10,171 bases of DNA from Anaerolineae bacterium (GCA_014879345.1 JACSSI010000113.1:1-10171); one strand, 5' to 3'; positions 1 to 6,252 are shown, numbered from the stretch's first letter. Translations and numbers: made by a program. Notes: generated from the sequence alone by a model not told the origin.

Positions 1-524
1 GTGTCATAGACAAAGAGTTGCCCCGTGCCGCCACCAGCGACCCACAGTCGGCCTTCGTCATCAACTTTTGTGCCAACGGCCGTTGTCCGACCATCTGCCC
101 CCGCTTCCGAAAAGACGGTCATTTCCAAATCCCCGTTGACATCACCCACATAGAGCGTGCCGTCCGTTGTCGAGCCAATGTAGAATTTACCAGTGGCCTC
201 GTCGTAGGAGACGCCTTCAGGAAATACAGCGTCGCCGGGAATGATAAACAAGCGGCCATCGCCAATGTCTGTCGCCATTGTTTCTTCGGTAGCACTTTCT
301 GGCGGGGTTTGGGCGTCATCAGACTCATCATGGTCATCTGTGGTGTCGGCAACGGGTTCTGCTTCTGCGGTGGGGGTGTTGGGGATAACTATTTCTGCGG
401 TAGGGGTGTTGGGGATAACGGCCGTTTCTGCCACCTCAGGTTCTTCCATTGGTGCATCTGTTGGCTCAGCGCCCCCACAAGCAGCCAACAGCCATATCAA
501 TAGTAACAACAGTGATTTTTTCAT
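1..524 (-). CDS. Secreted lipoprotein with SMP-30/gluconolactonase-like propeller start (3' end outside window)
   Basis: Reading from the ATG at 524-522, 174 codons are open to the window edge, so the C-terminal part is missing. A GGAG-type ribosome site lies just upstream (AGGAGAG, about 3-7 bases before the ATG). Residues 1-16 are a lipoprotein signal: two lysines, a leucine-rich core, then the lipobox LAAC with Cys16 as the lipidation site. Residues 17-85 form an acidic Pro/Thr/Glu-rich linker that holds a duplicated ten-residue unit (IPNTPTAE twice). From about residue 97 the pattern FPEGVSYDEATGKFYIGS, then DGTLYVGDVNG and DDEGRLWVAGG, matches the first blades of SMP-30/gluconolactonase/NHL-like beta-propellers. 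The protein is therefore probably anchored outside the membrane and may bind or hydrolyse a small ligand; catalytic residues cannot be judged from this fragment. Two AACGGCCGTT copies lie inside the gene, both read as Thr-Ala-Val. Confidence 0.75.
   Translation of the reverse strand, partial: MKKSLLLLLIWLLAACGGAEPTDAPMEEPEVAETAVIPNTPTAEIVIPNTPTAEAEPVADTTDDHDESDDAQTPPESATEETMATDIGDGRLFIIPGDAVFPEGVSYDEATGKFYIGSTTDGTLYVGDVNGDLEMTVFSEAGADGRTTAVGTKVDDEGRLWVAGGGTGQLFVYD
363..419. repeat. 30-bp tandem repeat in lipoprotein linker
   Basis: The 27 bases at 363-389 recur at 393-419 with one mismatch (372 versus 402), giving a period of 30 bases or ten codons. On the minus strand the unit encodes IPNTPTAE plus two variable residues. 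It is an in-frame expansion of the flexible linker behind the lipid anchor, which keeps the propeller in frame whatever the copy number. Confidence 0.85.
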
Positions 525-674
525 TTTCTCTCCTATATTTTTTGTGAACCGTTTTATGATTTAAGGGTAATCGTTTTGTGGATTATGTCTATGCTAAAGG
601 GGTTAGGTTTAGAAAGTGTTAAGAAGAAGTTCAGATATTGTGAAGGGGCAGAGGTATTGTCAAAATCAATACTG

Positions 675-714
675 AAAAAAGACGACCAGCTAAACTCACA
701 GGTCGTCCTTTTTT
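675..714. terminator. Bidirectional intrinsic terminator
   Basis: GACGACC at 681-687 pairs with GGTCGTC at 701-707 around a 13-base loop. A6 (675-680) and T6 (709-714) flank the stem, so it can terminate on either strand. On the minus strand it lies about 220 bases past the CrtC-like gene and upstream of the lipoprotein gene. Before the MITE insertion it would have been about 120 bases from that stop codon. Confidence 0.8.
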
Positions 715-830
715 AGTTGTCTCACTTATCGTTTGCAGTTACATCAAAGATGGAGACGGTGTTGGCTCAGGACATTGCGCTGGAGCAACATATCCGCCAA
801 TCCAGCACAGAACGCCCTGCCCAATATTAA

Positions 831-838
831 CTAATTCC
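831..838. repeat. Left target-site duplication of the MITE (CTAATTCC)
   Basis: This copy of CTAATTCC abuts the left arm at 839. The partner copy at 934-941 contains the stop codon (TAG on the minus strand) and last Asn codon of the CrtC-like gene. The neighbouring bases (830 versus 933, and 839 versus 942) do not match, which fixes the duplication at 8 bases. Confidence 0.8.
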
Positions 839-933
839 GTAACTACTAAGTCTCCCGAGAAAGACCTGTCAGGTTTGGCTTGGTTAGACAGTTATCTCTC
901 GAGTAAACCTGACAGGTCTGGCTAAGTAGTTAC
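839..933. mobile_element. 95-bp MITE-like inverted repeat with 8-bp target duplication
   Basis: The outer arms are GTAACTACTAAG (839-850) and CTAAGTAGTTAC (922-933), complementary apart from one position. Inside them lie a second, perfect 15-base inverted pair: AGACCTGTCAGGTTT (862-876) and its complement (905-919). Each inner arm is itself near-palindromic (ACCTG-T-CAGGT). The element is flanked directly by CTAATTCC at 831-838 and 934-941, and the match breaks on both outer sides, so this is an exact 8-bp target duplication. It carries no transposase. Terminal 5'-GTAA and 8-bp duplications are known for IS66-family elements, so mobilisation by an IS66-type transposase is a reasonable inference. 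Insertion fell at the last codons of the CrtC-like gene, and the duplicated target preserves its stop codon. Confidence 0.82.
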
Positions 934-2115
934 CTAATTCCAGATATAAGCTTCTGTGTTATTGCCAAAGAACATTTGCTCCCAAAGCCCCTCCTGCTCT
1001 ATTTTGGTGACGTTTTCCCCTTCTGTAACTGTCAAAATAACATCCCCCAAGATACGCACATAGGTTGGATTTGCCCCTAAAAGATTCGCCAGGAATTTTT
1101 GACCTGCGGGTAGGCTCTCTAACAAACTGGCAACAACAATATCTTCTTCACGAATGTATTCAATGCGATATTCAGTGTCATCGTCGTCTGCCAGAATATA
1201 AGTAATATGATTATCCATGAACTTGCCTGTTTCTGGATGCTGAATGGTGTCGGCGCGTTCAACGACAAGGTTTTCCTGATTGTCCGCAATCACTTCACCA
1301 TCTTTTGCCACCATAATCACCGGTACACGTGTATAGCCATACGCTTCTTCCGAGATAATATCGGCCGTAATCACATCATACTCTCCAACTTTGGCACGCC
1401 CCCAATACCAATGATTCATCACTTCATTCATACCGATATTGCCCCAGTTATGGTCATGATAGCCCGTACCAGTTAGTTCCGTTGTCGTATCGCCTACTGT
1501 AAGTGTGGCTTGGATATTTGACGATGGCTGTGCGACAACCCAAGCAAAGAAATTTTCCTCGTCATCGCCAAAAAACCAATGGCCTGTTGCTGGCCGCCAC
1601 ATGGGAATGGTTGTTTCCATAATGGCTTCATATACAACATCACCAGAAGCAAACTTGAGTTCATACGCACCCCCTATATCGCGTAGATAGGACTCACCAA
1701 TTTGCACATCAGCTATTTCTGTGGAGGCATCAATCACATTGCCTGCTTCTTCCGAGAATCCTTCATGGACAACCGTGCCGTCTGGATACGTAATATCAAT
1801 GTATACCGTTGGTTGGGCAGGTCCCGGTACATCAAACCCATCTTTAGTATAAAAAACGGTTACGATGGTGGTGCCATCTTCAAATTCTGAATCAACATAC
1901 CACCATTCATACGAGCCTTCTTGCCCATCTGTGCGCATACCATCTTCCCAGGCTTCTGGCTGGCTTTTTTGTATGCCAATCTTTTCATAATGTTCATCGT
2001 CAGTAGCCAGTAACGCGGCTTCTGCTTCCTGATTTCCATTATTAAAAATGAGATAAGCACCGCCTGCTAAACCAATAGCGAGTACGACTGCTATTAAAAT
2101 TATTATTTTTTTCAT
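934..2115 (-). CDS. CrtC/AttH-type lipocalin-like protein (putative carotenoid 1,2-hydratase family)
   Basis: A 393-residue protein. Residues 4-24 form a single hydrophobic N-terminal segment without a lipobox, so it is probably secreted or membrane-anchored. The rest carries the CrtC/AttH (hydroxyneurosporene synthase-like) signature: YEWWYVDSEFEDG near 69-81, GYHDHNWG at 218-225, NHWYWGRA at 234-241, and a C-terminal GLWEQMFFG at 376-384. CrtC proteins add water to the 1,2 double bond of acyclic carotenoids, but the wider superfamily has other roles, so the substrate is inferred. The neighbouring CruF-like gene strengthens a carotenoid link. The start is supported by GGAG seven bases before the ATG. 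A promoter with an overlapping TetR-type operator lies upstream, facing the truncated tetR gene. The MITE abuts the stop codon. No desaturase or cyclase gene lies in the window. Confidence 0.72.
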   Translation of the reverse strand: MKKIIILIAVVLAIGLAGGAYLIFNNGNQEAEAALLATDDEHYEKIGIQKSQPEAWEDGMRTDGQEGSYEWWYVDSEFEDGTTIVTVFYTKDGFDVPGPAQPTVYIDITYPDGTVVHEGFSEEAGNVIDASTEIADVQIGESYLRDIGGAYELKFASGDVVYEAIMETTIPMWRPATGHWFFGDDEENFFAWVVAQPSSNIQATLTVGDTTTELTGTGYHDHNWGNIGMNEVMNHWYWGRAKVGEYDVITADIISEEAYGYTRVPVIMVAKDGEVIADNQENLVVERADTIQHPETGKFMDNHITYILADDDDTEYRIEYIREEDIVVASLLESLPAGQKFLANLLGANPTYVRILGDVILTVTEGENVTKIEQEGLWEQMFFGNNTEAYIWN

Positions 2116-2122
2116 GATAGTT

Positions 2123-2135
2123 CTCCATTCAATGT
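2123..2135. repeat. Left arm of 13-bp inverted repeat covering the CrtC-like gene's ribosome site
   Basis: CTCCATTCAATGT here is the exact reverse complement of ACATTGAATGGAG at 2219-2231. Each arm contains the GGAG ribosome site of one of the two divergent genes. The second module has a near copy of the right arm only (ACATTAAATGGAG, 3788-3800). Confidence 0.75.
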
Positions 2136-2140
2136 TTTAA

Positions 2141-2160
2141 ACTTGCGCATACGAGCAAGT
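2141..2160. promoter_or_regulatory. Palindromic operator 1 (TetR-type), ACTTGC-N8-GCAAGT
   Basis: ACTTGC at 2141-2146 and GCAAGT at 2155-2160 form a perfect 6+6 dyad with further symmetric bases inside. It begins 7 bases downstream of the TATAAT box of the CrtC-like gene, so a bound repressor would cover the transcription start. The same dyad lies in the equivalent place in the second module (3712-3729), and each faces a tetR gene. This is the expected position of an autoregulatory TetR-family operator. Confidence 0.72.
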
Positions 2161-2167
2161 TTTGGGC

Positions 2168-2197
2168 ATTATAGGGTTCGACCATTTTAGAAGCCAA
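2168..2197 (-). promoter_or_regulatory. Promoter of the CrtC-like gene
   Basis: On the minus strand a perfect TATAAT (plus positions 2168-2173) is preceded, 18 bases away, by TTGGCT (2192-2197). The predicted start falls at about 2155-2162, within or beside operator 1, leaving a leader of about 45 bases. The homologous position in the second module holds TTGCAT-N17-TACAAT. Confidence 0.65.
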
Positions 2198-2238
2198 TTA
2201 ATTTTGTATTAGATGCACACATTGAATGGAGTGTGAAA

Positions 2239-2493
2239 GTGGAAACGCAAGCCAGCACAAATCCTGTTGCCGTTCGCTCAAGACATCAAATCATTCAAGC
2301 TTTGTTTGATTTGATGCAAGAAAGCCCATATCAGAATATTACAATCAAGGAAATTGCATACAAGTCCAATCTGGTGCGCCGCACATTTTACGGTCATTTT
2401 TCCTCGAAGGAGGATGTGATAAAAGCTTATTTAAATGATCTTTTTGCCAGATATATGGCGAATTTGGCAACTTTGGAGGCGTTGGAACCTTAA
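2239..2493 (+). CDS. TetR-family regulator reduced to its DNA-binding domain
   Basis: GTG at 2239 is preferred because GGAG (2228-2231) lies seven bases upstream; the GTG at 2233 is too close to it. This gives 84 residues, against 181 for the paralogue at 3808-4353. The helix-turn-helix is intact (ITIKEIAYKSNLVRRTFYGHF, followed by SSKEDVI). Roughly 67 of 86 aligned positions are identical between the two, and most differences lie in the last dozen residues. The frame ends with TAA just after the shared LEALEP/FEELDP region, and no ligand-binding domain is recognisable downstream. It may be a decayed duplicate or a short DNA-binding protein without an effector domain; TetR proteins normally dimerise through the missing part. 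It is divergent from the CrtC-like gene. Confidence 0.75.
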   Translation: METQASTNPVAVRSRHQIIQALFDLMQESPYQNITIKEIAYKSNLVRRTFYGHFSSKEDVIKAYLNDLFARYMANLATLEALEP

Positions 2494-2729
2494 ACGCAAG
2501 GTTCGCCATTTACCAGCATATACTAGATCAACAAGATTTAGAGAGTGTTTAGAAATTATAAAGATTTGGTATAGATGAAAAAATTTGACCTTGAGGGATG
2601 AGAGGAGAAACGGCCGTTTTCATTTCAATACCAAACAGAGCTAGATTCACGCATGTTAGCGAACCCAGCCCTGTTTTTATCAATTTAACCCAAAGGATAA
2701 AAGCAAAGATGACACAGAATCTCGTCGTG
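2494..2729. other. Intergenic region between truncated tetR and CruF-like gene
   Basis: These 236 bases separate the converging genes and hold no supported gene. One AACGGCCGTT copy lies at 2609-2618. ATGACAC (2709-2715) pairs with GTGTCAT (2727-2733) across the CruF-like stop codon, followed on the minus strand by only a broken T tract, so this is a weak terminator candidate. I could not recognise the missing TetR C-terminal domain in any frame. Confidence 0.5.
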
Positions 2730-3644
2730 TCATATCTGAACAGGCTTTAAATCACCATTCACATCCTTATATAAACTTATAGTTGCCAAGACGACGGAAT
2801 ATAACATGGTAAATAGCATGACTGTCACGGCTGTCTCATATAAATTTGAGACAGTCCATACATTGCCAGCCATGTCTATAATTTCAGTGTTGTTGTTTAT
2901 ATTGTAGATATACTGGGTTATATACGAGAAAGCTACTAATAAATATATAATAACTGGCTGCATCCAAAAAGATTTTTTATTGACTAGGCCAGATGTTTTC
3001 ACCAGTTTTTGATTTCTGGCAAGGAAAATTGTAAAAATCTGCATGAATAGGTAACAAGTAAAGTACCATCCTAAGAAATTAACCAGGGGAACACCTACAA
3101 AACCACCGCCATCTTCCCATATCCAAAATCCTTGAAAGGTAGAAGTTGACGGATCCTGCACTAAGTCAAACTGCACCATAACAAATGCGCTTACTATGGG
3201 TAATAAGAAAATATTTATTTTTTCATCCAGATGCCGATCTGCATGATTTAATATAAGACTTCCTATTGTCCAGGATAAATAACCAACTGCTATATAGATT
3301 GGCCCAACTACTACAGGAACCTGGTCAATAAAGCGCATCGGACGAGACCCGTCTGGTACGGGTATGTCGTAATGATAGTTACCAAAAGGAAATCCTGTGT
3401 GGATACTTAAATCTTCAAAGATTGTACTAACGACATACGCTATGATTACAAATGCTAGCGTACCTTTCCAGCCATAACGTATTGTTCCGTGCAAAATCAG
3501 GCATAAAATTCCTGTCAATTGCAATATTCCGGTAGCAGCTAATGGATCACTGGCAAAAACGATTGTGCTGACAAAATATAGTGCTATTAATGCCCATAAT
3601 AAAATAGTGCTTATTTTTTCAAGAGTCTGTCTTTTTTTGCTCAT
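2730..3644 (-). CDS. CruF-like carotenoid biosynthesis membrane protein (PF04240 type)
   Basis: The ATG at 3644 is chosen because AGGA lies seven bases upstream and the next upstream start (3728) would place coding sequence through the operator. The protein has 304 residues and about seven membrane segments (for example 11-30, 35-52, 60-77, 108-132, 145-158, 188-208, 229-247, 272-292). The family pattern is clear: FEDLSIHTGFPFGNYHYD at 76-93, VPVVVGPIYIAVGYLSW at 109-125, FDLVQDP at 159-165, then FWIWEDGGGFVGVPLVNF at 173-190 and GWY. PF04240 includes CruF, the 1',2'-hydratase of haloarchaeal and deinococcal carotenoid pathways, and other poorly known members, so the exact reaction is inferred. 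The gene is divergent from the complete tetR and has a promoter/operator like that of the CrtC-like gene. Confidence 0.75.
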   Translation of the reverse strand: MSKKRQTLEKISTILLWALIALYFVSTIVFASDPLAATGILQLTGILCLILHGTIRYGWKGTLAFVIIAYVVSTIFEDLSIHTGFPFGNYHYDIPVPDGSRPMRFIDQVPVVVGPIYIAVGYLSWTIGSLILNHADRHLDEKINIFLLPIVSAFVMVQFDLVQDPSTSTFQGFWIWEDGGGFVGVPLVNFLGWYFTCYLFMQIFTIFLARNQKLVKTSGLVNKKSFWMQPVIIYLLVAFSYITQYIYNINNNTEIIDMAGNVWTVSNLYETAVTVMLFTMLYSVVLATISLYKDVNGDLKPVQI

Positions 3645-3711
3645 AAAATTTTCCTTGCTATATTGTTTTTCATGACAATTTTCATTTGATATTTTAAAAT
3701 TTTTGATTAAA

Positions 3712-3729
3712 CTTGCACACACGAGCAAG
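3712..3729. promoter_or_regulatory. Palindromic operator 2 (TetR-type), CTTGC-N8-GCAAG
   Basis: CTTGC (3712-3716) and GCAAG (3725-3729) form the same dyad as operator 1; 16 of the 18 bases are identical between the two sites. The site lies 8 bases downstream of the TACAAT box of the CruF-like gene, so binding would block its transcription start. Confidence 0.72.
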
Positions 3730-3737
3730 AGTTAGTC

Positions 3738-3766
3738 ATTGTAGAGTCTAGCAGTTTTAGATGCAA
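3738..3766 (-). promoter_or_regulatory. Promoter of the CruF-like gene
   Basis: On the minus strand TTGCAT (plus positions 3761-3766), a 17-base spacer and TACAAT (3738-3743) make a good sigma-70-type promoter. The predicted start lies within or beside operator 2, giving a leader of about 85 bases before the ATG at 3644. Position and spacing correspond to those in the first module. Confidence 0.65.
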
Positions 3767-3807
3767 TCATTTTTGTAAAAGATGCACACATTAAATGGAG
3801 TGTGAAA

Positions 3808-4353
3808 GTGGAGACAGAAATCAGTGCGAATCCGGTCGCGGTTCGCTCGAGGAATCAAATTATTCAAGCTCTATTTGATTTGATGCAAGAAAATTCGTAT
3901 CAGGAAATTACAATTAAGGAAATTGCTTATGAATCAAAGCTTGTACGCCGCACTTTTTATGGGCATTTCTCATCAAAGGATGATGTTATAAAAGCGCATT
4001 TAAATGACCTATTTGCCAGATATAAAAAGGATTTGTCGGCCTTTGAAGAATTGGATCCTTATTCAGTGGGGAAACACTTTTTTGAGTTAATGTTGCAAAA
4101 CAAAGCAACGTTTATGCTGTTGAGGAAACATAATTTATCTATTCCAATTGATCACCTTGAAAATCATTTTCAAGAATTAAATGAAACATTTTCGACAGGG
4201 CAGAAGCAAACAGATTTACCTAAAGAGCTACACAGTTTTGTAACGGCTTATTTTGCGGGTGGATTGCTTAATGTTTTAAACAAATGGATTGATAAGGGGA
4301 TGACTCAGACGCCTCACGAAATGGCCTTGTTTTTTACCCATATGGCAAAATAG
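3808..4353 (+). CDS. TetR/AcrR-family transcriptional regulator (complete)
   Basis: GTG at 3808 is chosen because GGAG (3797-3800) lies seven bases upstream; an in-frame GTG at 3802 is too close. The 181-residue protein has an N-terminal TetR helix-turn-helix (about residues 15-60: ITIKEIAYESKLVRRTFYGHF, then SSKDDVIKA) and a helical C-terminal domain (about 75-181) of the usual length for this family, which would dimerise and bind an effector. The effector is unknown; a lipid or carotenoid precursor would fit the context but is not shown. Since both modules carry the same palindrome, this protein probably represses both the CruF-like and the CrtC-like genes as well as itself. A strong terminator follows the stop codon. 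Confidence 0.88.
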   Translation: METEISANPVAVRSRNQIIQALFDLMQENSYQEITIKEIAYESKLVRRTFYGHFSSKDDVIKAHLNDLFARYKKDLSAFEELDPYSVGKHFFELMLQNKATFMLLRKHNLSIPIDHLENHFQELNETFSTGQKQTDLPKELHSFVTAYFAGGLLNVLNKWIDKGMTQTPHEMALFFTHMAK

Positions 4354-4388
4354 CATCTCTATTCCTCTTCATCCCTGAAATCAATAAC

Positions 4389-4429
4389 AAAAAAGGACGA
4401 ACTGTGTGATTTCCAGTTCGTCCTTTTTT
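4389..4429. terminator. Bidirectional intrinsic terminator after tetR
   Basis: GGACGAACT (4395-4403) pairs perfectly with AGTTCGTCC (4415-4423) around an 11-base loop, flanked by A6 and T6. It lies 36 bases past the tetR stop codon and also faces transcripts from the converging ggt gene. Its GTCC-T6 arm resembles that of the terminator at 675-714. Confidence 0.88.
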
Positions 4430-4464
4430 GAGGGTATGTGGGGGGAAACGGCCGTTTTCCCCAT

Positions 4465-4513
4465 CAAAAAACAAAAAACACCCCGGCTCTGTACACAACA
4501 AAGCCAGGGTGTT
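4465..4513 (-). terminator. Intrinsic terminator of the gamma-glutamyltransferase gene
   Basis: On the minus strand AACACCCTGGCT (plus 4502-4513) pairs with AGCCGGGGTGTT (4478-4489), 12 pairs including one G-T, with a 12-base loop. A T-rich tail (TTTTGTTTTTTG) follows at 4477-4465. It starts about 40 bases after the stop codon at 4554, so ggt and tetR each end in their own terminator. Confidence 0.85.
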
Positions 4514-4553
4514 TGATCTTAACACAGGTAGTTATTCGCCCGTCGCTGCAATA

Positions 4554-6161
4554 TTACCAACCAACGGCCGTTCCGTCGTTTCGTGGTTCGCTGCCGCCAA
4601 TGAGGTCGCCAGTTTCCGGATCGCGCACAATGACTTGACCGCCGCCATATTGGAGTGGTTGATCGGTGGGGTGGAGCAGGTGGCCTCGTTTTTTGAGTTC
4701 GGTGCGGATTTGGGCAGAAACGGCCGTTTCCAGACCAAATTCCATGCCTTGAAGCCAGTTGAAACGAGGCGCATCCAGTGCAGATTGCGGATCCATTTCA
4801 AAATCCACCAGATTTAAGCCCACTTGCAGATGCCCCTGCGGCTGCATAAACCCACCCATCACGCCAAAACTGCTCCACGCTTGCCCATCCTTGGTGATAA
4901 AACCCGGGATAATGGTGTGATACGGTCTTTTGCCTGGAGCCACCTGGTTGGGGTGTCCTTCTGCCATCGTAAAATTTGCCCCGCGATTTTGTAATTGAAC
5001 GCCTGTTTTGCCCGCAGTCAGACCACTGCCAAAACCCATGTAGAGACTCTGAATCCAGCTCACCATATTGCCTGCGCTATCAGCCACTGTTAGATAGACA
5101 GTATCACCATGCCGGGAGGGATTGCCCGCTTGGGGCGGCTGTGCTTGCTGCATGTTAATTTGTGCGAATCGTTTTTGCGCATAACCATCACTCAACAAAC
5201 CACTGGCAGGGATGGCGCTCATTCGGGGATCGCCGATATAGGCGTGGGCATCAGCAAATGCCAGCTTCATGATTTCCATGAGTATGTGATAGTAGTCCGC
5301 TGAACCATATTCCAGTGAAGTAATCTCAAGCTGTTTGACCATGTTGAGGGCAATGAGAGCGGTCAGACCTTGTCCGTTTGGCGGGATTTCGTAAAAAGAG
5401 AAGCCGTTTTTGTAATCTAGTCGTAGTGGTTCTACCCATTCCGCCTGATAATTGCCCAGATCAGCTAAACTCAAAACGCCGCCAGCCGCTTGCACACTGT
5501 CCACGATTTGCTGCCCGATAGCGCCTTGATAAAAGGGCGCACTGCCTTGTTCTGCGATGGTTTTGAGGGTGGCGGCAAATTCAGGATTCCGAAAACGCGC
5601 TCCAGCCTGAGGGGAACGGCCGTTTTGCAGCCAAACACGTCGAGAATCTTCATGACCAGACAATTTGTCGGTCGAGTTGTGCCAGGCACGCGCAATTCGT
5701 TGGCTGACGGGAAAACCGTCTTGCGCATAGCCAATTGGCCGCGCCAACAAACTATCCAAACCCATTGAGCCAAAACGGGTGAGGGCGGCCTCCCAACCAC
5801 GCAGGCTGCCCGGCACGGTGACGCTGAGTGCGCCCAGAGTAGGCATGGTTGTGTAGCCGCGATTTTGGAGGAGAACGGCCGTTAACCCTTCAGGTGCTGG
5901 ACCGCTGGCATTAAGGCCATACAACTTTTGGTCTTGGGCGCTCCAAATCAGGGCAAACGCATCGCCGCCAATACCCGTAGAGCAGGGTTCAACCACGCAC
6001 AGTGTGGCAACTGTGGCGATAGCGGCATCAACTGCATTACCGCCTGCTTTTAACACATCCAGACCAGCCTGTGCCGCCAAAGGTTGACTGGTCGCTACCA
6101 GTCCCTGAAAACTCATCACGTTAGACCGGCGGCTGGGGAAGTCAAACTGTTCAAAATTCAT
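4554..6161 (-). CDS. ggt: Gamma-glutamyltransferase family protein, cytosolic type
   Basis: The 535-residue protein covers the whole Ntn-hydrolase GGT fold. The start is typical of the family (SRRSNVMSFQGLVATSQPLA) and has no signal peptide, unlike periplasmic GGTs, so it probably acts in the cytosol. Key parts seen: GGNAVDAAIA (40-49), GIGGDAFA (63-70), the predicted self-cleavage site HGDTVYLTV (351-359) with Thr354 as the new N-terminal nucleophile, PGKRPYHTIIP (409-419) and GGFMQPQGHLQ (436-446). GGTs transfer or hydrolyse the gamma-glutamyl group of glutathione and related amides; which substrate this one uses cannot be read from sequence. A GAGGT ribosome site lies about eight bases upstream of the ATG. 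Four AACGGCCGTT copies fall inside the gene. It is bounded by terminators on both sides, so it is probably monocistronic. Confidence 0.9.
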   Translation of the reverse strand: MNFEQFDFPSRRSNVMSFQGLVATSQPLAAQAGLDVLKAGGNAVDAAIATVATLCVVEPCSTGIGGDAFALIWSAQDQKLYGLNASGPAPEGLTAVLLQNRGYTTMPTLGALSVTVPGSLRGWEAALTRFGSMGLDSLLARPIGYAQDGFPVSQRIARAWHNSTDKLSGHEDSRRVWLQNGRSPQAGARFRNPEFAATLKTIAEQGSAPFYQGAIGQQIVDSVQAAGGVLSLADLGNYQAEWVEPLRLDYKNGFSFYEIPPNGQGLTALIALNMVKQLEITSLEYGSADYYHILMEIMKLAFADAHAYIGDPRMSAIPASGLLSDGYAQKRFAQINMQQAQPPQAGNPSRHGDTVYLTVADSAGNMVSWIQSLYMGFGSGLTAGKTGVQLQNRGANFTMAEGHPNQVAPGKRPYHTIIPGFITKDGQAWSSFGVMGGFMQPQGHLQVGLNLVDFEMDPQSALDAPRFNWLQGMEFGLETAVSAQIRTELKKRGHLLHPTDQPLQYGGGQVIVRDPETGDLIGGSEPRNDGTAVGW

Positions 6162-6184
6162 GCCAAATTACCTCAACTTATTAC

Positions 6185-6220
6185 AAAAAAAGGGTCGTGA
6201 AGATTTTTTAATCACGACCC
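6185..6220 (-). terminator. Intrinsic terminator of the SPFH gene
   Basis: On the minus strand GGGTCGTGA (plus 6212-6220) pairs perfectly with TCACGACCC (6192-6200) around an 11-base loop and is followed by T7 (6191-6185). It lies 33 bases past the SPFH stop codon. Its T tract ends only 23 bases before the ggt start codon. Confidence 0.88.
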
Positions 6221-6252
6221 TTGTCATCTATTTTGCGAATGATCTTGAAAGG

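Larger units (their letters stand above)
525..933. other. Gene-poor stretch between lipoprotein gene and CrtC-like gene
   Basis: This 409-base stretch holds, from left to right: the AT-rich leader of the lipoprotein gene (525 to about 620), in which no convincing -35/-10 pair could be fixed; a bidirectional terminator (675-714); a spacer (715-830) with no supported gene; and the MITE-like inverted repeat (839-933). A 26-codon plus-strand frame at 750-830 has no ribosome site and no recognisable family. Confidence 0.7.

Noticed and set aside
363..419. Tandem repeat as the start of a CRISPR-like array
   Set aside because: There are only two units with no spacers; the repeat is in frame and encodes part of a lipoprotein linker.
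750..830. 26-codon plus-strand frame beginning METVLAQ
   Set aside because: It has no ribosome site, no recognisable family and is short enough to occur by chance next to a terminator.
839..933. The long inverted repeat as an intrinsic terminator of the CrtC-like gene
   Set aside because: No T tract follows, and the exact target duplication shows it is an inserted element; the terminator at 675-714 is a better candidate.
2209..2238. Plus-strand promoter for the truncated tetR (and its equivalent at 3760-3800)
   Set aside because: The two regions are conserved, but no -35/-10 pair with acceptable spacing is shared by both, so no position is called.
2709..2733. Hairpin across the CruF-like stop codon as a terminator
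   Set aside because: The stem is only seven pairs and the following minus-strand T tract is interrupted; kept as a weak candidate in the intergenic entry.
3645..3728. N-terminal extension of the CruF-like protein to the ATG at 3728
   Set aside because: It would translate through the operator and the predicted transcription start, has no hydrophobic or family-like content, and a good ribosome site marks the ATG at 3644.
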